A DNA stretch of 64,000 nucleotides from Polynucleobacter sp. AP-Nino-20-G2 (GTDB taxonomy: Bacteria > Pseudomonadota > Gammaproteobacteria > Burkholderiales > Burkholderiaceae), in the NCBI RefSeq assembly GCF_018688235.1, contig NZ_CP061313.1, forward strand, positions 1,843,130-1,907,129. Direction: 5' to 3'. The position numbers were made by a program, and so were the translations under genes. This document shows positions 9,348-17,642 of the stretch, piece after piece. The first letter of the stretch is position 1. The number at the start of each line of letters is the position of its first letter. The notes beneath the pieces are model-generated. The model did no database searches. It saw only the letters and a list, made by a program, of their open reading frames with translations, and was not told the DNA's origin.

Positions 9348-9992
9348 ATGCCGCTTACCTCTCAAAAAATTAAACTCGGCTTATCGCGTGGACTACTGCG
9401 CCTTATGCCTTTAATTTTGATGGGTAGCTTGACTCTAGTCACCTTCTGGCTGGTTAAAAAGAGCGCCCCTACTGAAAAATCTCGGATTGAGCGCGTCCGG
9501 TTACATGAGCCCGACTACACCATTCAAAATGGCGCTCTATCTGCTCTGAATGAAGTTGGAAATACCAAATACCGCGTATTGGGCAAGAAGGTAACCCACT
9601 ATGACGACGATGCTTCGATTGATATCGAGACGCCTCGCATCCGTTTATTCCCGCCCGAGAAATCTCCGGTTACCGTCAAGTCGGATACGGGACATTTAGA
9701 TGGTGACCTGACTATCTTGGATTTAACAGATAACGCTGAAATTTTCCGGCCACCCCAAGCAGCAACTGCTACCGAACCAGCAAGACCACGCATGCTTGCA
9801 CGCTCCTCTTACTTCAAGGTGTTAATCAACGACGACATCATTGAAACTAACAAACCCATCACCCTTGAGCAAGGCATGTCTGTAATGCACTCAAGTGATG
9901 GTGGTGTCTTTAATAATATTGAGCAAAGCATGGTTCTGTCTGGTCAGGTAAAAGGTCGCATCGAGCGCGTCCAACCCGGAGCGCAACCATGA
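9348..9992 (+). CDS. lptC: LPS export protein LptC, inner-membrane periplasmic component
   Basis: LptC links the LptBFG transporter to LptA in the trans-envelope LPS bridge. I place the start at ATG 9348, just after kdsC, preceded by an AAGG; a longer frame from 9318 would overlap kdsC and adds unlike residues. The resulting 214-residue protein has a short cytoplasmic tail, one membrane helix near residues 18-38 and a periplasmic beta-jellyroll typical of the YrbK/DUF1239 family. Its stop overlaps the lptA start (9989). Sequence conservation in this family is low, so the call rests on size, topology and position. Confidence 0.9.
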   Translation: MPLTSQKIKLGLSRGLLRLMPLILMGSLTLVTFWLVKKSAPTEKSRIERVRLHEPDYTIQNGALSALNEVGNTKYRVLGKKVTHYDDDASIDIETPRIRLFPPEKSPVTVKSDTGHLDGDLTILDLTDNAEIFRPPQAATATEPARPRMLARSSYFKVLINDDIIETNKPITLEQGMSVMHSSDGGVFNNIEQSMVLSGQVKGRIERVQPGAQP

Positions 9993-10561
9993 AGAGCAAA
10001 ATATTTGTCACATTACGACAGCTTGCTGTTGCTAGCTTATGGGTTGCTAGCTGCGCCACTTCTAACGCCTTTGCTGAAAAAGCAGATCAAGATAAGCCCC
10101 TCATCCTAGAGGCCGAAAAAGTATCCGTAAATGATGTGCAGCAGGTCTACGAATTAGATGGTGAAGTTGTACTTATTAAAGGCAGCATTCTCATTACCGG
10201 CGAAAAAGGGAATATCAAAGTCGACCCAGAGGGTTATGAGTATGTAGATGTTGAGGGCAACTCTAAATCGACTGCCAGCTTTAGGCAAAGACGTGAGGGC
10301 CCAGCTGACGAGTTCATGCAAGGTCGTGGGCAAAGTGTCACCTACAACGCAAAAACAGAGTTACTCACTCTTGCCGGAGAAGCCAGTCTCAAGCGTCTCC
10401 ATAATATGCAAATGCTAGATCAATTGCGTGGCTGGAAAATTGAGTATGACGATGTTAAGCAATACTATCGAGTCTCACCCCCCGCAGATGCCAAAGCAGA
10501 AGACTTGCCTCTGGCCCGAGCCATCCTTTCACCAAGACGAAAAGCTACACTAGAGAAATGA
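9989..10561 (+). CDS. lptA: LPS transport periplasmic protein LptA
   Basis: LptA forms the periplasmic bridge that carries LPS to the outer membrane. The 190-residue protein has a signal peptide (cleavage likely after NAFA near residue 30). An OstA-type beta domain follows, with the typical opening PLILEAEKVSVND and the repeated pattern ELDGEVVLIKGS. It overlaps lptC by four bases and its stop codon overlaps the lptB start (ATGA-type join at 10558-10561). Full length for the family. Confidence 0.94.
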   Translation: MKSKIFVTLRQLAVASLWVASCATSNAFAEKADQDKPLILEAEKVSVNDVQQVYELDGEVVLIKGSILITGEKGNIKVDPEGYEYVDVEGNSKSTASFRQRREGPADEFMQGRGQSVTYNAKTELLTLAGEASLKRLHNMQMLDQLRGWKIEYDDVKQYYRVSPPADAKAEDLPLARAILSPRRKATLEK

Positions 10562-11325
10562 CCACGGATTCCAGCAGCAAGCAAACCCCCGCAACCCTGA
10601 GCGCTCATAATTTACAGAAGCGCTATGGCTCCCGTACCGTGGTGCGAGATGTTTCAGTGGAAGTGAAATGCGGAGAAGTGGTGGGCTTACTTGGACCGAA
10701 TGGCGCCGGCAAGACCACTTCCTTCTACATGATTGTTGGCTTGGTACCGCTTGATGGCGGTCGCATCATTCTTGATGGCGCGGATATCACCCATCTACCT
10801 ATTCATGAACGAGCCCGCATGGGTCTGTCTTATCTGCCACAGGAAGCCTCTGTATTCAGAAAGCTCAATGTCGCCGAGAATATTCAAGCAGTACTAGAGC
10901 TTCAGGTGCAAGGTGGCAAACCTTTAAGTAAAGCAGAGATTGAACATCGCTTAAATGAGTTACTAGGCGAACTGCAGATCGGCCACCTCCGCAACAATCC
11001 CGCCCTCTCTCTATCTGGCGGCGAACGCCGCCGTGTAGAGATCGCCAGGGCATTGGCCTCCCAACCGAAGTTCATTTTGCTAGATGAGCCATTTGCAGGC
11101 GTGGACCCAATTGCCGTCGGTGAAATTCAACGAATCGTTCGCTTTTTAAGGGATCGCCAGATTGGGGTCTTGATTACCGACCATAATGTTCGCGAAACTT
11201 TAGGTATTTGCGACCACGCCTACATCATTAGTGAAGGTAGCGTCCTAGCCGAAGGTAAGCCCGACCAAATTATTGAGAACGATGCGGTCAGAAGAGTCTA
11301 TTTAGGCGAAAACTTCCGCATGTAA
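10558..11325 (+). CDS. lptB: LPS export ABC transporter ATP-binding protein
   Basis: LptB is the cytosolic ATPase that drives LPS extraction by LptBFG. The 255-residue protein has Walker A GPNGAGKTT (residues 46-54), signature LSGGERRRVEIARAL near 154 and Walker B with DEPFAGVD just after. The LSGGERRR form is characteristic of LptB. About ten poorly conserved residues precede the core. It is translationally coupled to lptA. In many relatives rpoN comes next, but here it is followed by a 186-base gap and hpf. Confidence 0.98.
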   Translation: MTTDSSSKQTPATLSAHNLQKRYGSRTVVRDVSVEVKCGEVVGLLGPNGAGKTTSFYMIVGLVPLDGGRIILDGADITHLPIHERARMGLSYLPQEASVFRKLNVAENIQAVLELQVQGGKPLSKAEIEHRLNELLGELQIGHLRNNPALSLSGGERRRVEIARALASQPKFILLDEPFAGVDPIAVGEIQRIVRFLRDRQIGVLITDHNVRETLGICDHAYIISEGSVLAEGKPDQIIENDAVRRVYLGENFRM

Positions 11326-11511
11326 ATATTCTGATTTTTTCGAATATTTATTCAATAAAAGTGAGCTGCCCCCTTGGTTTTCAGCAAAATCGCTGATACG
11401 CTGGAGGTACATGAAGTCCATTTCCAAATAAACAAGTACGACATTACAGGGGCATGCTGCGCACCCCGGGTAATTTTTGCGCATGCATTTTGTTTTGAAT
11501 AGGAGCTGCTG
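11326..11511. other. Intergenic region between lptB and hpf; rpoN absent
   Basis: These 186 bases hold no frame resembling sigma-54; I looked for the conserved C-terminal RpoN box region and did not find it. A weak sigma-70-like promoter may be present on the plus strand: TTGGTT at 11374-11379, 17 bases, TACGCT at 11397-11402. Near 11453-11487 the GCATGC and GCGCATGC segments could pair as an imperfect hairpin in the hpf leader. Confidence 0.55.
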
Positions 11512-11835
11512 ATGAATTTAAAAATTAATAGCCGTCATGTTGAAGTTACTCCAGCCATGCGTACCCACCTCGAAAGTGGGTTGGCCAAAATTCGTAAGCA
11601 CTTCGATCACGTTCTAGATGCCTCCGCTTTTTTCATTGTGGATAACGCAAAAGAGAAAGATTTACGCCAGACTGCTGAGATCACTATTCACCTCAAAGGC
11701 AAGGAGCTCTTTGCTGAAGCCCATAACGCCGATCTCTACCATGCCATGGATGCCGTAGTCGATAAACTCGAGCGCCAAGTTGTCAAACACAAAGAAAAGA
11801 TTCAAGATCATCATCACGAAAAGCATTTTGAGTAA
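11512..11835 (+). CDS. hpf: Ribosome hibernation promoting factor (HPF/YfiA family)
   Basis: HPF binds the 30S subunit at the A and P sites and promotes inactive ribosome dimers in stationary phase. The 107-residue protein starts MNLKINSRHVEVTPAMR and has the beta-alpha-beta fold typical of the short form, ending in a histidine-rich tail. The long-form dimerisation domain is absent. The start has a good AGGAG Shine-Dalgarno sequence. It is followed by ptsN after 33 bases, as in the rpoN-hpf-ptsN clusters of relatives. Confidence 0.95.
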   Translation: MNLKINSRHVEVTPAMRTHLESGLAKIRKHFDHVLDASAFFIVDNAKEKDLRQTAEITIHLKGKELFAEAHNADLYHAMDAVVDKLERQVVKHKEKIQDHHHEKHFE

Positions 11836-11868
11836 GTCTTGGCGTCAGGACACATATAATCATTTGAC

Positions 11869-12330
11869 ATGAATGCCCTGACTGAACTTTTCACCCTAGA
11901 CCGCATTGCCTTAAATGACTCCTCCAAGAGTCGTGCCGAGGCATTTGCGGCCGTAGGGAAGTTATTCTCCAAGCAAGCCGGCCTTGAAGCTGATGCCATT
12001 GTGGGCTTTCTCAATGATCGTGAAGATTTGGGGTCAACCGCATTAGGCGCAGGCGTTGCCATTCCCCATGGCCGCGTTAAAGGACTTAAACAGCCTATCG
12101 CCGCGTTTATTAAATTAAAAGATCCAATCGAGTTTGCCGCACCTGACGGTGAAGCCGTTTCTATTTTGATATTTTTGCTGGTTCCAGAAAAAGCGACCCA
12201 GCAACACCTTGAGATTTTGTCCTCGATTGCCCAGTTACTATCTGATCCAGACGCACGTAAGGCGCTAGCCTCCGAAAGCAGTCCAGAACAAGTGTGCCAC
12301 CTACTCCAGACCTGGGGCTCCACTCCATGA
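11869..12330 (+). CDS. ptsN: PTS IIA-like nitrogen-regulatory protein
   Basis: EIIA-Ntr is a phosphoryl acceptor of the regulatory PTS that adjusts potassium, nitrogen and carbon responses rather than sugar uptake. The 153-residue protein is a single PTS EIIA type-2 domain. The phosphorylated histidine is His67 in the motif GVAIPHGRV. Its stop codon overlaps the hprK start as ATGA (12327-12330), so the two are translationally coupled. EI and HPr are encoded separately at 43.7-45.7 kb. Confidence 0.96.
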   Translation: MNALTELFTLDRIALNDSSKSRAEAFAAVGKLFSKQAGLEADAIVGFLNDREDLGSTALGAGVAIPHGRVKGLKQPIAAFIKLKDPIEFAAPDGEAVSILIFLLVPEKATQQHLEILSSIAQLLSDPDARKALASESSPEQVCHLLQTWGSTP

Positions 12331-13313
12331 CCCAACCCCTACTCCTAGAAGGAGTAACTGCACAGCAGATCTTTGACGACAATGTGTCGGATTTAAAGCT
12401 CTCCTGGATTGGGGGTTTAGAAGGGGCAGATCGCACGTTTCCACCTGAGGCAGTAAAAGCAGCGGCAGCTAGTTCCGATCTCGTGGGCCACTTAAATTTG
12501 ATCCATCCAAGCCGAATTCAAATTTTTGGCATTCAAGAAGTCGACTATCACGCTGAGCTAGAGCCCAAACAAAGGCAGGAGCAAATCTCCAACCTGATTT
12601 CCAAGACGCCACCTTGCGTCATTGTGGCGGATGGCAAGGCTGCGGATGCTGATCTGCAACTCTTCTGCCAACGCTCTTCCACCCCCTTATTTACAACGGC
12701 AATTTCTGCCGCTGAGGTCATTGACCACTTGCGCACCTATCTCACCAAGATTGGCGCCCCTCAAATGACTAAGCACGGTGTATTCATGGACATCTTGGGC
12801 TTGGGAGTTTTGATTATGGGTGAATCTGGCCTTGGAAAAAGTGAGCTGGGTTTAGAGCTCATTTCTCGCGGGCATGGTTTAGTAGCAGATGACGCTGTTG
12901 ACTTTGCTCGCCTAGGCCCCGACTATATCGAAGGTCGCTGCCCTGTAATTTTGCGCAATCTTTTAGAGGTGCGCGGATTAGGCTTATTAGATATTCGAAC
13001 CATCTTTGGCGAAACAGCTGTTCGTCGCAAACTCAAACTTCGCCTCATTGTTCAACTTGTACGTCGCAATGATGGTGAGTTTGAACGCCTCCCCTTGGAA
13101 GCGCAACATATCGATGTTTTAGGCGTGCCTATTCGCACCGTCAAAATTCAAGTGGCGGCAGGTCGCAACTTGGCGGTTCTTGTAGAGGCAGCGGTTCGCA
13201 ATACCATCCTACAGTTACGCGGCATTGATACGCTTAAAGAATTCATAGAGCGTCAACGCATCCAAATGAGTGCGGAAGCAGACTTCGGTAAATCACAAGG
13301 TCGCCTGCTTTAA
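12327..13313 (+). CDS. hprK: HPr kinase/phosphorylase
   Basis: HprK phosphorylates and dephosphorylates a serine of HPr, here probably Ser46 of the HPr at 45.5 kb. I choose ATG 12327, which overlaps the ptsN stop; a start at 12294 would add eleven unlike residues. The 328-residue protein has an N-terminal domain and a kinase core with His150 and Walker A GESGLGKS at residues 165-172. The C-terminal part includes the conserved EVRGLGLLDIR region. rapZ begins one base after its stop. Confidence 0.96.
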   Translation: MTQPLLLEGVTAQQIFDDNVSDLKLSWIGGLEGADRTFPPEAVKAAAASSDLVGHLNLIHPSRIQIFGIQEVDYHAELEPKQRQEQISNLISKTPPCVIVADGKAADADLQLFCQRSSTPLFTTAISAAEVIDHLRTYLTKIGAPQMTKHGVFMDILGLGVLIMGESGLGKSELGLELISRGHGLVADDAVDFARLGPDYIEGRCPVILRNLLEVRGLGLLDIRTIFGETAVRRKLKLRLIVQLVRRNDGEFERLPLEAQHIDVLGVPIRTVKIQVAAGRNLAVLVEAAVRNTILQLRGIDTLKEFIERQRIQMSAEADFGKSQGRLL

Positions 13314-13314
13314 C

Positions 13315-14205
13315 ATGCAAATCAATCTGATTACCGGCATCTCGGGCTCAGGTAAATCCGTTGCACTACGAGCTTTTGAGGATGCAGGTTATGACTGTGT
13401 CGATAATTTACCGGTCACCTTACTGGAAAATTTAGTCTCCACTTTAGAGGCAGAAAATTGTGAACGCGTTGCTGTAGCAATTGATGCAAGACGGGGGCAA
13501 TCTATTGCCGAGCTGCCGCAAATATTAGAAAACCTACGCCGCCATCACCAGGTGCGCATCGTTTTTCTTAATGCAGATACCAACACTTTGATACAGCGTT
13601 TTTCAGAAACGCGGAGACGTCACCCCCTTTCTGGAAAAACCCAACAGACTCAAGCGGCTACGCTCATAGAGGCAATTGATAAAGAACGTAACCTCTTGGA
13701 GCCCTTGCGGGCCCAGGCCCACAGTATCGATACCAGCAACCTGCCTGCACATGCATTACGGTCTTGGATCCAGGATTTACTCAAAGATAAGCCACTTGGC
13801 TTAACCGTCATTTTTGAATCCTTTGGTTTTAAAAAGGGTTTACCCAGCGAGGCAGATCTCGTATTTGATGTTCGCTGTCTCCCAAACCCCCACTACGACA
13901 AAGTCTTACGCCCCTTATCTGGAAAAGACCAGCCTGTAAAAGAATTTTTAGAAAAAATTCCCGAGGTTGTCAGTATGGAAACAGACATCATTCAATTTGT
14001 GGAGAAGTGGCTGCCGCATTACATTGCAGATGGTCGCAGCTATCTGACTGTTGCCATTGGTTGCACTGGCGGGCAGCATCGCTCGGTTTATCTCGTGAGC
14101 CGTATTAGCGAACACTTTTTTGCCCAAAAAAGTTTGGCGGCACTGCAGATTAATTTTTTAAGTCGTCACCGCGAGCTAGACTCAATCCCTGCAAAAGCAA
14201 TTTGA
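13315..14205 (+). CDS. rapZ: RNase adapter protein RapZ
   Basis: RapZ is a P-loop protein which in enterobacteria binds small RNA GlmZ and guides RNase E, controlling amino-sugar and cell-wall precursor synthesis. The start at 13315, one base after hprK, gives 296 residues. Walker A GISGSGKS is at residues 8-15, and the C-terminal signature GCTGGQHRSV lies near 248. The longer frame from 13270 lies inside hprK and is not convincing. The last 56 bases overlap the 3' end of mutY on the other strand. Confidence 0.95.
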   Translation: MQINLITGISGSGKSVALRAFEDAGYDCVDNLPVTLLENLVSTLEAENCERVAVAIDARRGQSIAELPQILENLRRHHQVRIVFLNADTNTLIQRFSETRRRHPLSGKTQQTQAATLIEAIDKERNLLEPLRAQAHSIDTSNLPAHALRSWIQDLLKDKPLGLTVIFESFGFKKGLPSEADLVFDVRCLPNPHYDKVLRPLSGKDQPVKEFLEKIPEVVSMETDIIQFVEKWLPHYIADGRSYLTVAIGCTGGQHRSVYLVSRISEHFFAQKSLAALQINFLSRHRELDSIPAKAI

Positions 14206-15298
14206 TCGGTTGCGGCAAGCCGTATCTCCCTAGCTGACGCAAGGGAACCCACTTCAAATTGTCGCTAGAAAACTTCACCGCATCATCGATAGAAAGATTC
14301 CATATCTGCATCCATAAGCGTCTATGGGTAAAAATATGCCGGATCTGCTCTCCGCGTATCGGCGTTGTGCATTTTTTTAAAGCAGCTGAATAATGATCGT
14401 CAGGCATTGTCATCACAAATAATTCTTTGGCGGTATAGACAGAGAATTCCGACTGCTGAAGGGCCTTAGCCCTCCACTCAGACTCTGGCAAAGACCACAA
14501 GCCACCCCAAATCGCCTTGTCTGGCCGCTTATGCAGCAATACTGAATCGCCATGTCGCAACAACACCATATCGCAATCGAATTCTGGAGATTTTGCCTTG
14601 AGCACCTTGCGAGGCAACTGCAGCACTTGATCACTTAAATTTGCCTGGCACTGTTTTGTAAAGGGGCATTTCTGTATGCCGCTAATGCACACCGGTTTAC
14701 GCGAGGTACACCACGTAGCACCAAAGTCCATCAGGGCTTGCGTATAGACCGGCATGTCATCAGAATCTTTTGGGAGTAATTCTTCAGCCAGCACCCACAA
14801 TTGGTCATTCACTACCTTGTCTTGAAGGGCGCCCTCTATTCCAAACAAGCGGGCCAAAATTCGTTTCACATTGGCATCTAAAATCGGGGCTCGTTCGTGA
14901 AACGCAAAAGCAGCGATTGCTCCAGCAGTTGATCGACCAATACCCTTTAATTGCTCAAGCAATTGAGGATTGCTAGGAAATTGTCCAGCAAACTGTTCCA
15001 TAACTTGATTTGCACAAGCATGTAAATTTCGCGCCCGTGAGTAATAACCCAGACCAGCCCATTCAGCCAAGACATCATCTATTGGAGCGGCAGCTAACTT
15101 TTTTACAGTGGGAAAGCGCTTCATAAAACGTGGGTAACGCTCCAAGACTGTTGCTACTTGAGTTTGCTGCAGCATGATCTCGGACACCCAAACCGCATAA
15201 GGATCTCGGACGCCTTGCCAAGGCAAGCCTTGACGCCCATCTGCCTGATGCCAGGCTATGAGTTTTTTAGAAAAACTCGTGATTAACGCTTTTGACAT
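14150..15298 (-). CDS. mutY: A/G-specific adenine glycosylase with unusual Fe-S loop
   Basis: MutY removes adenine mispaired with 8-oxoguanine. The 382-residue protein has catalytic Glu40 (VSEIMLQQTQ), a helix-hairpin-helix (LKGIGRSTAGAIA, about 118-130), catalytic Asp141 (PILDANVKR) and a C-terminal NUDIX-like domain from about residue 235. The iron-sulfur cysteines are 197, 204, 211 and 217, spacing C-X6-C-X6-C-X5-C. The classical spacing is C-X6-C-X2-C-X5-C, so the loop carries four extra residues. It overlaps the mutM stop region by 16 bases, forming a mutM-mutY operon for oxidised-guanine repair. Confidence 0.95.
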   Translation of the reverse strand: MSKALITSFSKKLIAWHQADGRQGLPWQGVRDPYAVWVSEIMLQQTQVATVLERYPRFMKRFPTVKKLAAAPIDDVLAEWAGLGYYSRARNLHACANQVMEQFAGQFPSNPQLLEQLKGIGRSTAGAIAAFAFHERAPILDANVKRILARLFGIEGALQDKVVNDQLWVLAEELLPKDSDDMPVYTQALMDFGATWCTSRKPVCISGIQKCPFTKQCQANLSDQVLQLPRKVLKAKSPEFDCDMVLLRHGDSVLLHKRPDKAIWGGLWSLPESEWRAKALQQSEFSVYTAKELFVMTMPDDHYSAALKKCTTPIRGEQIRHIFTHRRLWMQIWNLSIDDAVKFSSDNLKWVPLRQLGRYGLPQPIKLLLQGLSLARGDDLKN

Positions 15299-16119
15299 TG
15301 AGGGCAGAAGTAGGTTGAGCGCTGGCCTTGCACCATCTGCTTAATAGGTGTCTTGCAAACCTGACAAGCTTGATCTTTTCGATCGTAGACTTTGGTTTGC
15401 ATCATGAAGTGCCCAGGATCGCCTTGGCTATTCACAAAATCTTTCAGAGAGCTACCCCCTGCTGCAATAGCCCTTTTGAGAATTAACCTCACAGCAGCAG
15501 CCAATCTAGAGCATTGTGGGCGAGTTAACTTCCCGGCTGCTTTGGCAGGGTGAATACCGGCCTCAAATAAACTCTCAGAGCAATAAATATTGCCCACGCC
15601 CACTACCGCTTGCCCAGCGAGTAAAAACTGCTTTACCGCAATGCTGCGATTACGCGAACACTGATACAAAACATCCGCGCCTAGCTCGCCTGAAAACTCT
15701 GGGGAGAAAGGTTCAACCCCCAATTTCTGCAATAGCGCATTTTTCTCAATCGGCCCCTTGGATTTTGAGTGCCACAACACTGCGCCAAATTTCCGAGGGT
15801 CATGCAAACGCAAACTCAGTTCGCCAAACTCAAAGGTCACGCGATCATGTGGCTTGAGGGGCTCATTGCCAGGTAGTACGCGTAGCGTTCCTGTCATGCC
15901 GAGATGGAGCAGCAAATAGCCCGTCTCCATCTCCATCAGCAAATATTTGCCACGTCGCTCTATACCCAGGACCTTTTGACCTGGAAGCGACTTGACTAAA
16001 CTGGTGGGTACAGGCCAGCGCAAGCGGCCATCAATAATTTTGACCGCAGTAATCTTGCGCCCCTCTAAATGGGGCTGAATACCCAAGCGGGTAACTTCGA
16101 CTTCTGGGAGTTCTGGCAT
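15283..16119 (-). CDS. mutM: Formamidopyrimidine-DNA glycosylase
   Basis: MutM (Fpg) excises 8-oxoguanine and formamidopyrimidines and cleaves the backbone. The 278-residue protein starts with the catalytic MPELPEVEV (Pro2 after Met removal, Glu3). Lys58 sits in ERRGKYL, and the C-terminal zinc finger is C-X2-C-X16-C-X2-C in the last 30 residues. Full length. It is divergent from the TPR-LolB gene across 29 bases. No Shine-Dalgarno sequence precedes the ATG; TACAAT lies six bases upstream. mutY follows with overlap. Confidence 0.97.
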   Translation of the reverse strand: MPELPEVEVTRLGIQPHLEGRKITAVKIIDGRLRWPVPTSLVKSLPGQKVLGIERRGKYLLMEMETGYLLLHLGMTGTLRVLPGNEPLKPHDRVTFEFGELSLRLHDPRKFGAVLWHSKSKGPIEKNALLQKLGVEPFSPEFSGELGADVLYQCSRNRSIAVKQFLLAGQAVVGVGNIYCSESLFEAGIHPAKAAGKLTRPQCSRLAAAVRLILKRAIAAGGSSLKDFVNSQGDPGHFMMQTKVYDRKDQACQVCKTPIKQMVQGQRSTYFCPQCQKR

Positions 16120-16125
16120 AAATGG

Positions 16126-16131
16126 ATTGTA
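16126..16131 (-). promoter_or_regulatory. Candidate leaderless -10 (TACAAT) of mutM
   Basis: On the minus strand TACAAT is followed by CCATTT and the mutM ATG at 16119. There is no Shine-Dalgarno sequence. The opposite-strand gene has the same arrangement twelve bases away, so two face-to-face start signals share a 29-base gap. Confidence 0.5.
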
Positions 16132-16142
16132 GATTCGCAGAT

Positions 16143-16148
16143 TAGAAT
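16143..16148 (+). promoter_or_regulatory. Candidate leaderless -10 (TAGAAT) of the TPR-LolB gene
   Basis: TAGAAT is followed by GTGCTT and ATG 16155. No Shine-Dalgarno sequence is present. A GTG at 16149 in the same frame is possible as a start, but the -10 spacing favours ATG 16155. Confidence 0.45.
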
Positions 16149-16154
16149 GTGCTT

Positions 16155-17642
16155 ATGACCAAATTTTCACCAAAGTCACTTTTAGCCAGTTTGCTCCTTG
16201 CTGCCGGGCTTAGCTCAAGCCTCATTTCTGGCCAAGCGATCGCTCGAACCAGCAGTCTTGAGAGTGGCGAAGCAGTCTTTGAGGTTTTAGCCTCTGAAAT
16301 AGCCTTGCAACGAGGCGAGGCCGGTCTTGCCTACAAAACCTATTTAGAGCTTGCTCGTCAGTTAGATGACCCACGCTTAGCGCAAAGGGCGATGGAAATA
16401 GCGATCACGGCAGGTGCCCCCGACTTAGCCCTGCAAGCAGCCCAAACCTGGGATAGCATTGCGGGCCCAATGCAAACCAAGCCCAAAGAGGTTTTGGTTA
16501 CCCTGCTAATCCTAAATCAACGCTGGTCAGATGCAGTTCAACCTGCTATCTCGCTATTGAATCAGCAAACCCCGACCCAGCGTGAAATTACTCTTCAACA
16601 AATACAAGCATTACTCTCGAAAGCAAATGATGAGTCAGAGGCTTTGCGAGCTTTTTATGGAATTGTTTCTAGCTTAAAGCCCACCCCAAAAGACCCTAGC
16701 ATTTTGTATACCTACGCCATGTCCGCTGAAAAGGCGGGTCACATCAATGTGATGGAAAAAACATTGCGAGAAATTTTGCGCCAGAATCCAAACGATGTGA
16801 ATAGTCTGAATGCATTGGGTTATTCACTTGCGGATCGCAATCAAAATTTGCCCGAGGCATTTAAGCTCATTAGCAAGGCGCATCAGCTCTCACCAAAAGA
16901 TGGCTTCATCCTTGATAGCCTTGGCTGGGTGAACTTTCGTATGGGTAAAAATGCGCTTGCATTGGAACAACTGCAGCAAGCGTTCAACATCAAGCCTGAA
17001 GCGGATATTGCCGCACACATTGGTGAAGTATTGTGGGTCATGAATCGTCCAACAGAAGCAGAAGAGATGTGGCGCAAAGGACAGCAATTGGATGCCAATA
17101 ATCCCACATTGAAAGAAACCCTGAAGCGCTTAAAGCCAGACTGGTCTGTAGCTGACGTAGGCCTCAAAGGCACATGGGACGGGCGTTTCGCAGTGAAGGT
17201 CACTGGGCTAACCGAAGGGACCAATCAAGGTGGCTCTGGTGGTTTTACCTTAACGCAAGATGCGCTTACCGATGTACTAGAAATTCGTAATCCGATGGGT
17301 GGCTCGATTGCAAAAATTACCATCAAGCCGGGGGAAGCATCGCTCGAACGTGATGGGCAAGTCATCACCGCAGTGGATGCCGATACACTCATTCAAAATG
17401 CACTTGGACTTCCACTGCCTGCGCGTGGTCTATCCGATTGGCTGCGTGGACAAACTCGCCCAGGCAGCAATGCCAGCGTTGAACGCAATGCCAAAGGTCA
17501 GGTAAGCAAAATTACTCAAGACGGCTGGACTTTAAATTACAACTGGGGAAATGCGCGCAGCTTGGAAAGGCTCACCATGACTCGCAGCTCTAATATTGGG
17601 TCAATTGATATCCGCCTGGTATTTGATACGCCGAATGAGTGA
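16155..17642 (+). CDS. TPR-repeat protein fused to a LolB-like domain
   Basis: The 495-residue protein begins with a signal-like segment (cleavage after AIA near residue 30). A tetratricopeptide region spans about residues 30-330, with repeats such as NSLNALGYSLADR and ILDSLGWVNFRMG. The last 160 residues look like LolB, the outer-membrane lipoprotein receptor that inserts lipoproteins: the pattern GTWDGRFAVKV, RNPMGG, LPARGLSDWLRG and QDGWTLNY matches the family. LolB normally carries an N-terminal lipidated cysteine; none is present here. ispE follows with an eight-base overlap, and LolB-ispE-tRNA-prs is the usual betaproteobacterial order, which supports the assignment. Confidence 0.85.
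   Translation: MTKFSPKSLLASLLLAAGLSSSLISGQAIARTSSLESGEAVFEVLASEIALQRGEAGLAYKTYLELARQLDDPRLAQRAMEIAITAGAPDLALQAAQTWDSIAGPMQTKPKEVLVTLLILNQRWSDAVQPAISLLNQQTPTQREITLQQIQALLSKANDESEALRAFYGIVSSLKPTPKDPSILYTYAMSAEKAGHINVMEKTLREILRQNPNDVNSLNALGYSLADRNQNLPEAFKLISKAHQLSPKDGFILDSLGWVNFRMGKNALALEQLQQAFNIKPEADIAAHIGEVLWVMNRPTEAEEMWRKGQQLDANNPTLKETLKRLKPDWSVADVGLKGTWDGRFAVKVTGLTEGTNQGGSGGFTLTQDALTDVLEIRNPMGGSIAKITIKPGEASLERDGQVITAVDADTLIQNALGLPLPARGLSDWLRGQTRPGSNASVERNAKGQVSKITQDGWTLNYNWGNARSLERLTMTRSSNIGSIDIRLVFDTPNE

Noticed and set aside
11814..12335. Long minus-strand frame opposite ptsN
   Set aside because: It mirrors ptsN in another frame and has no recognisable features.
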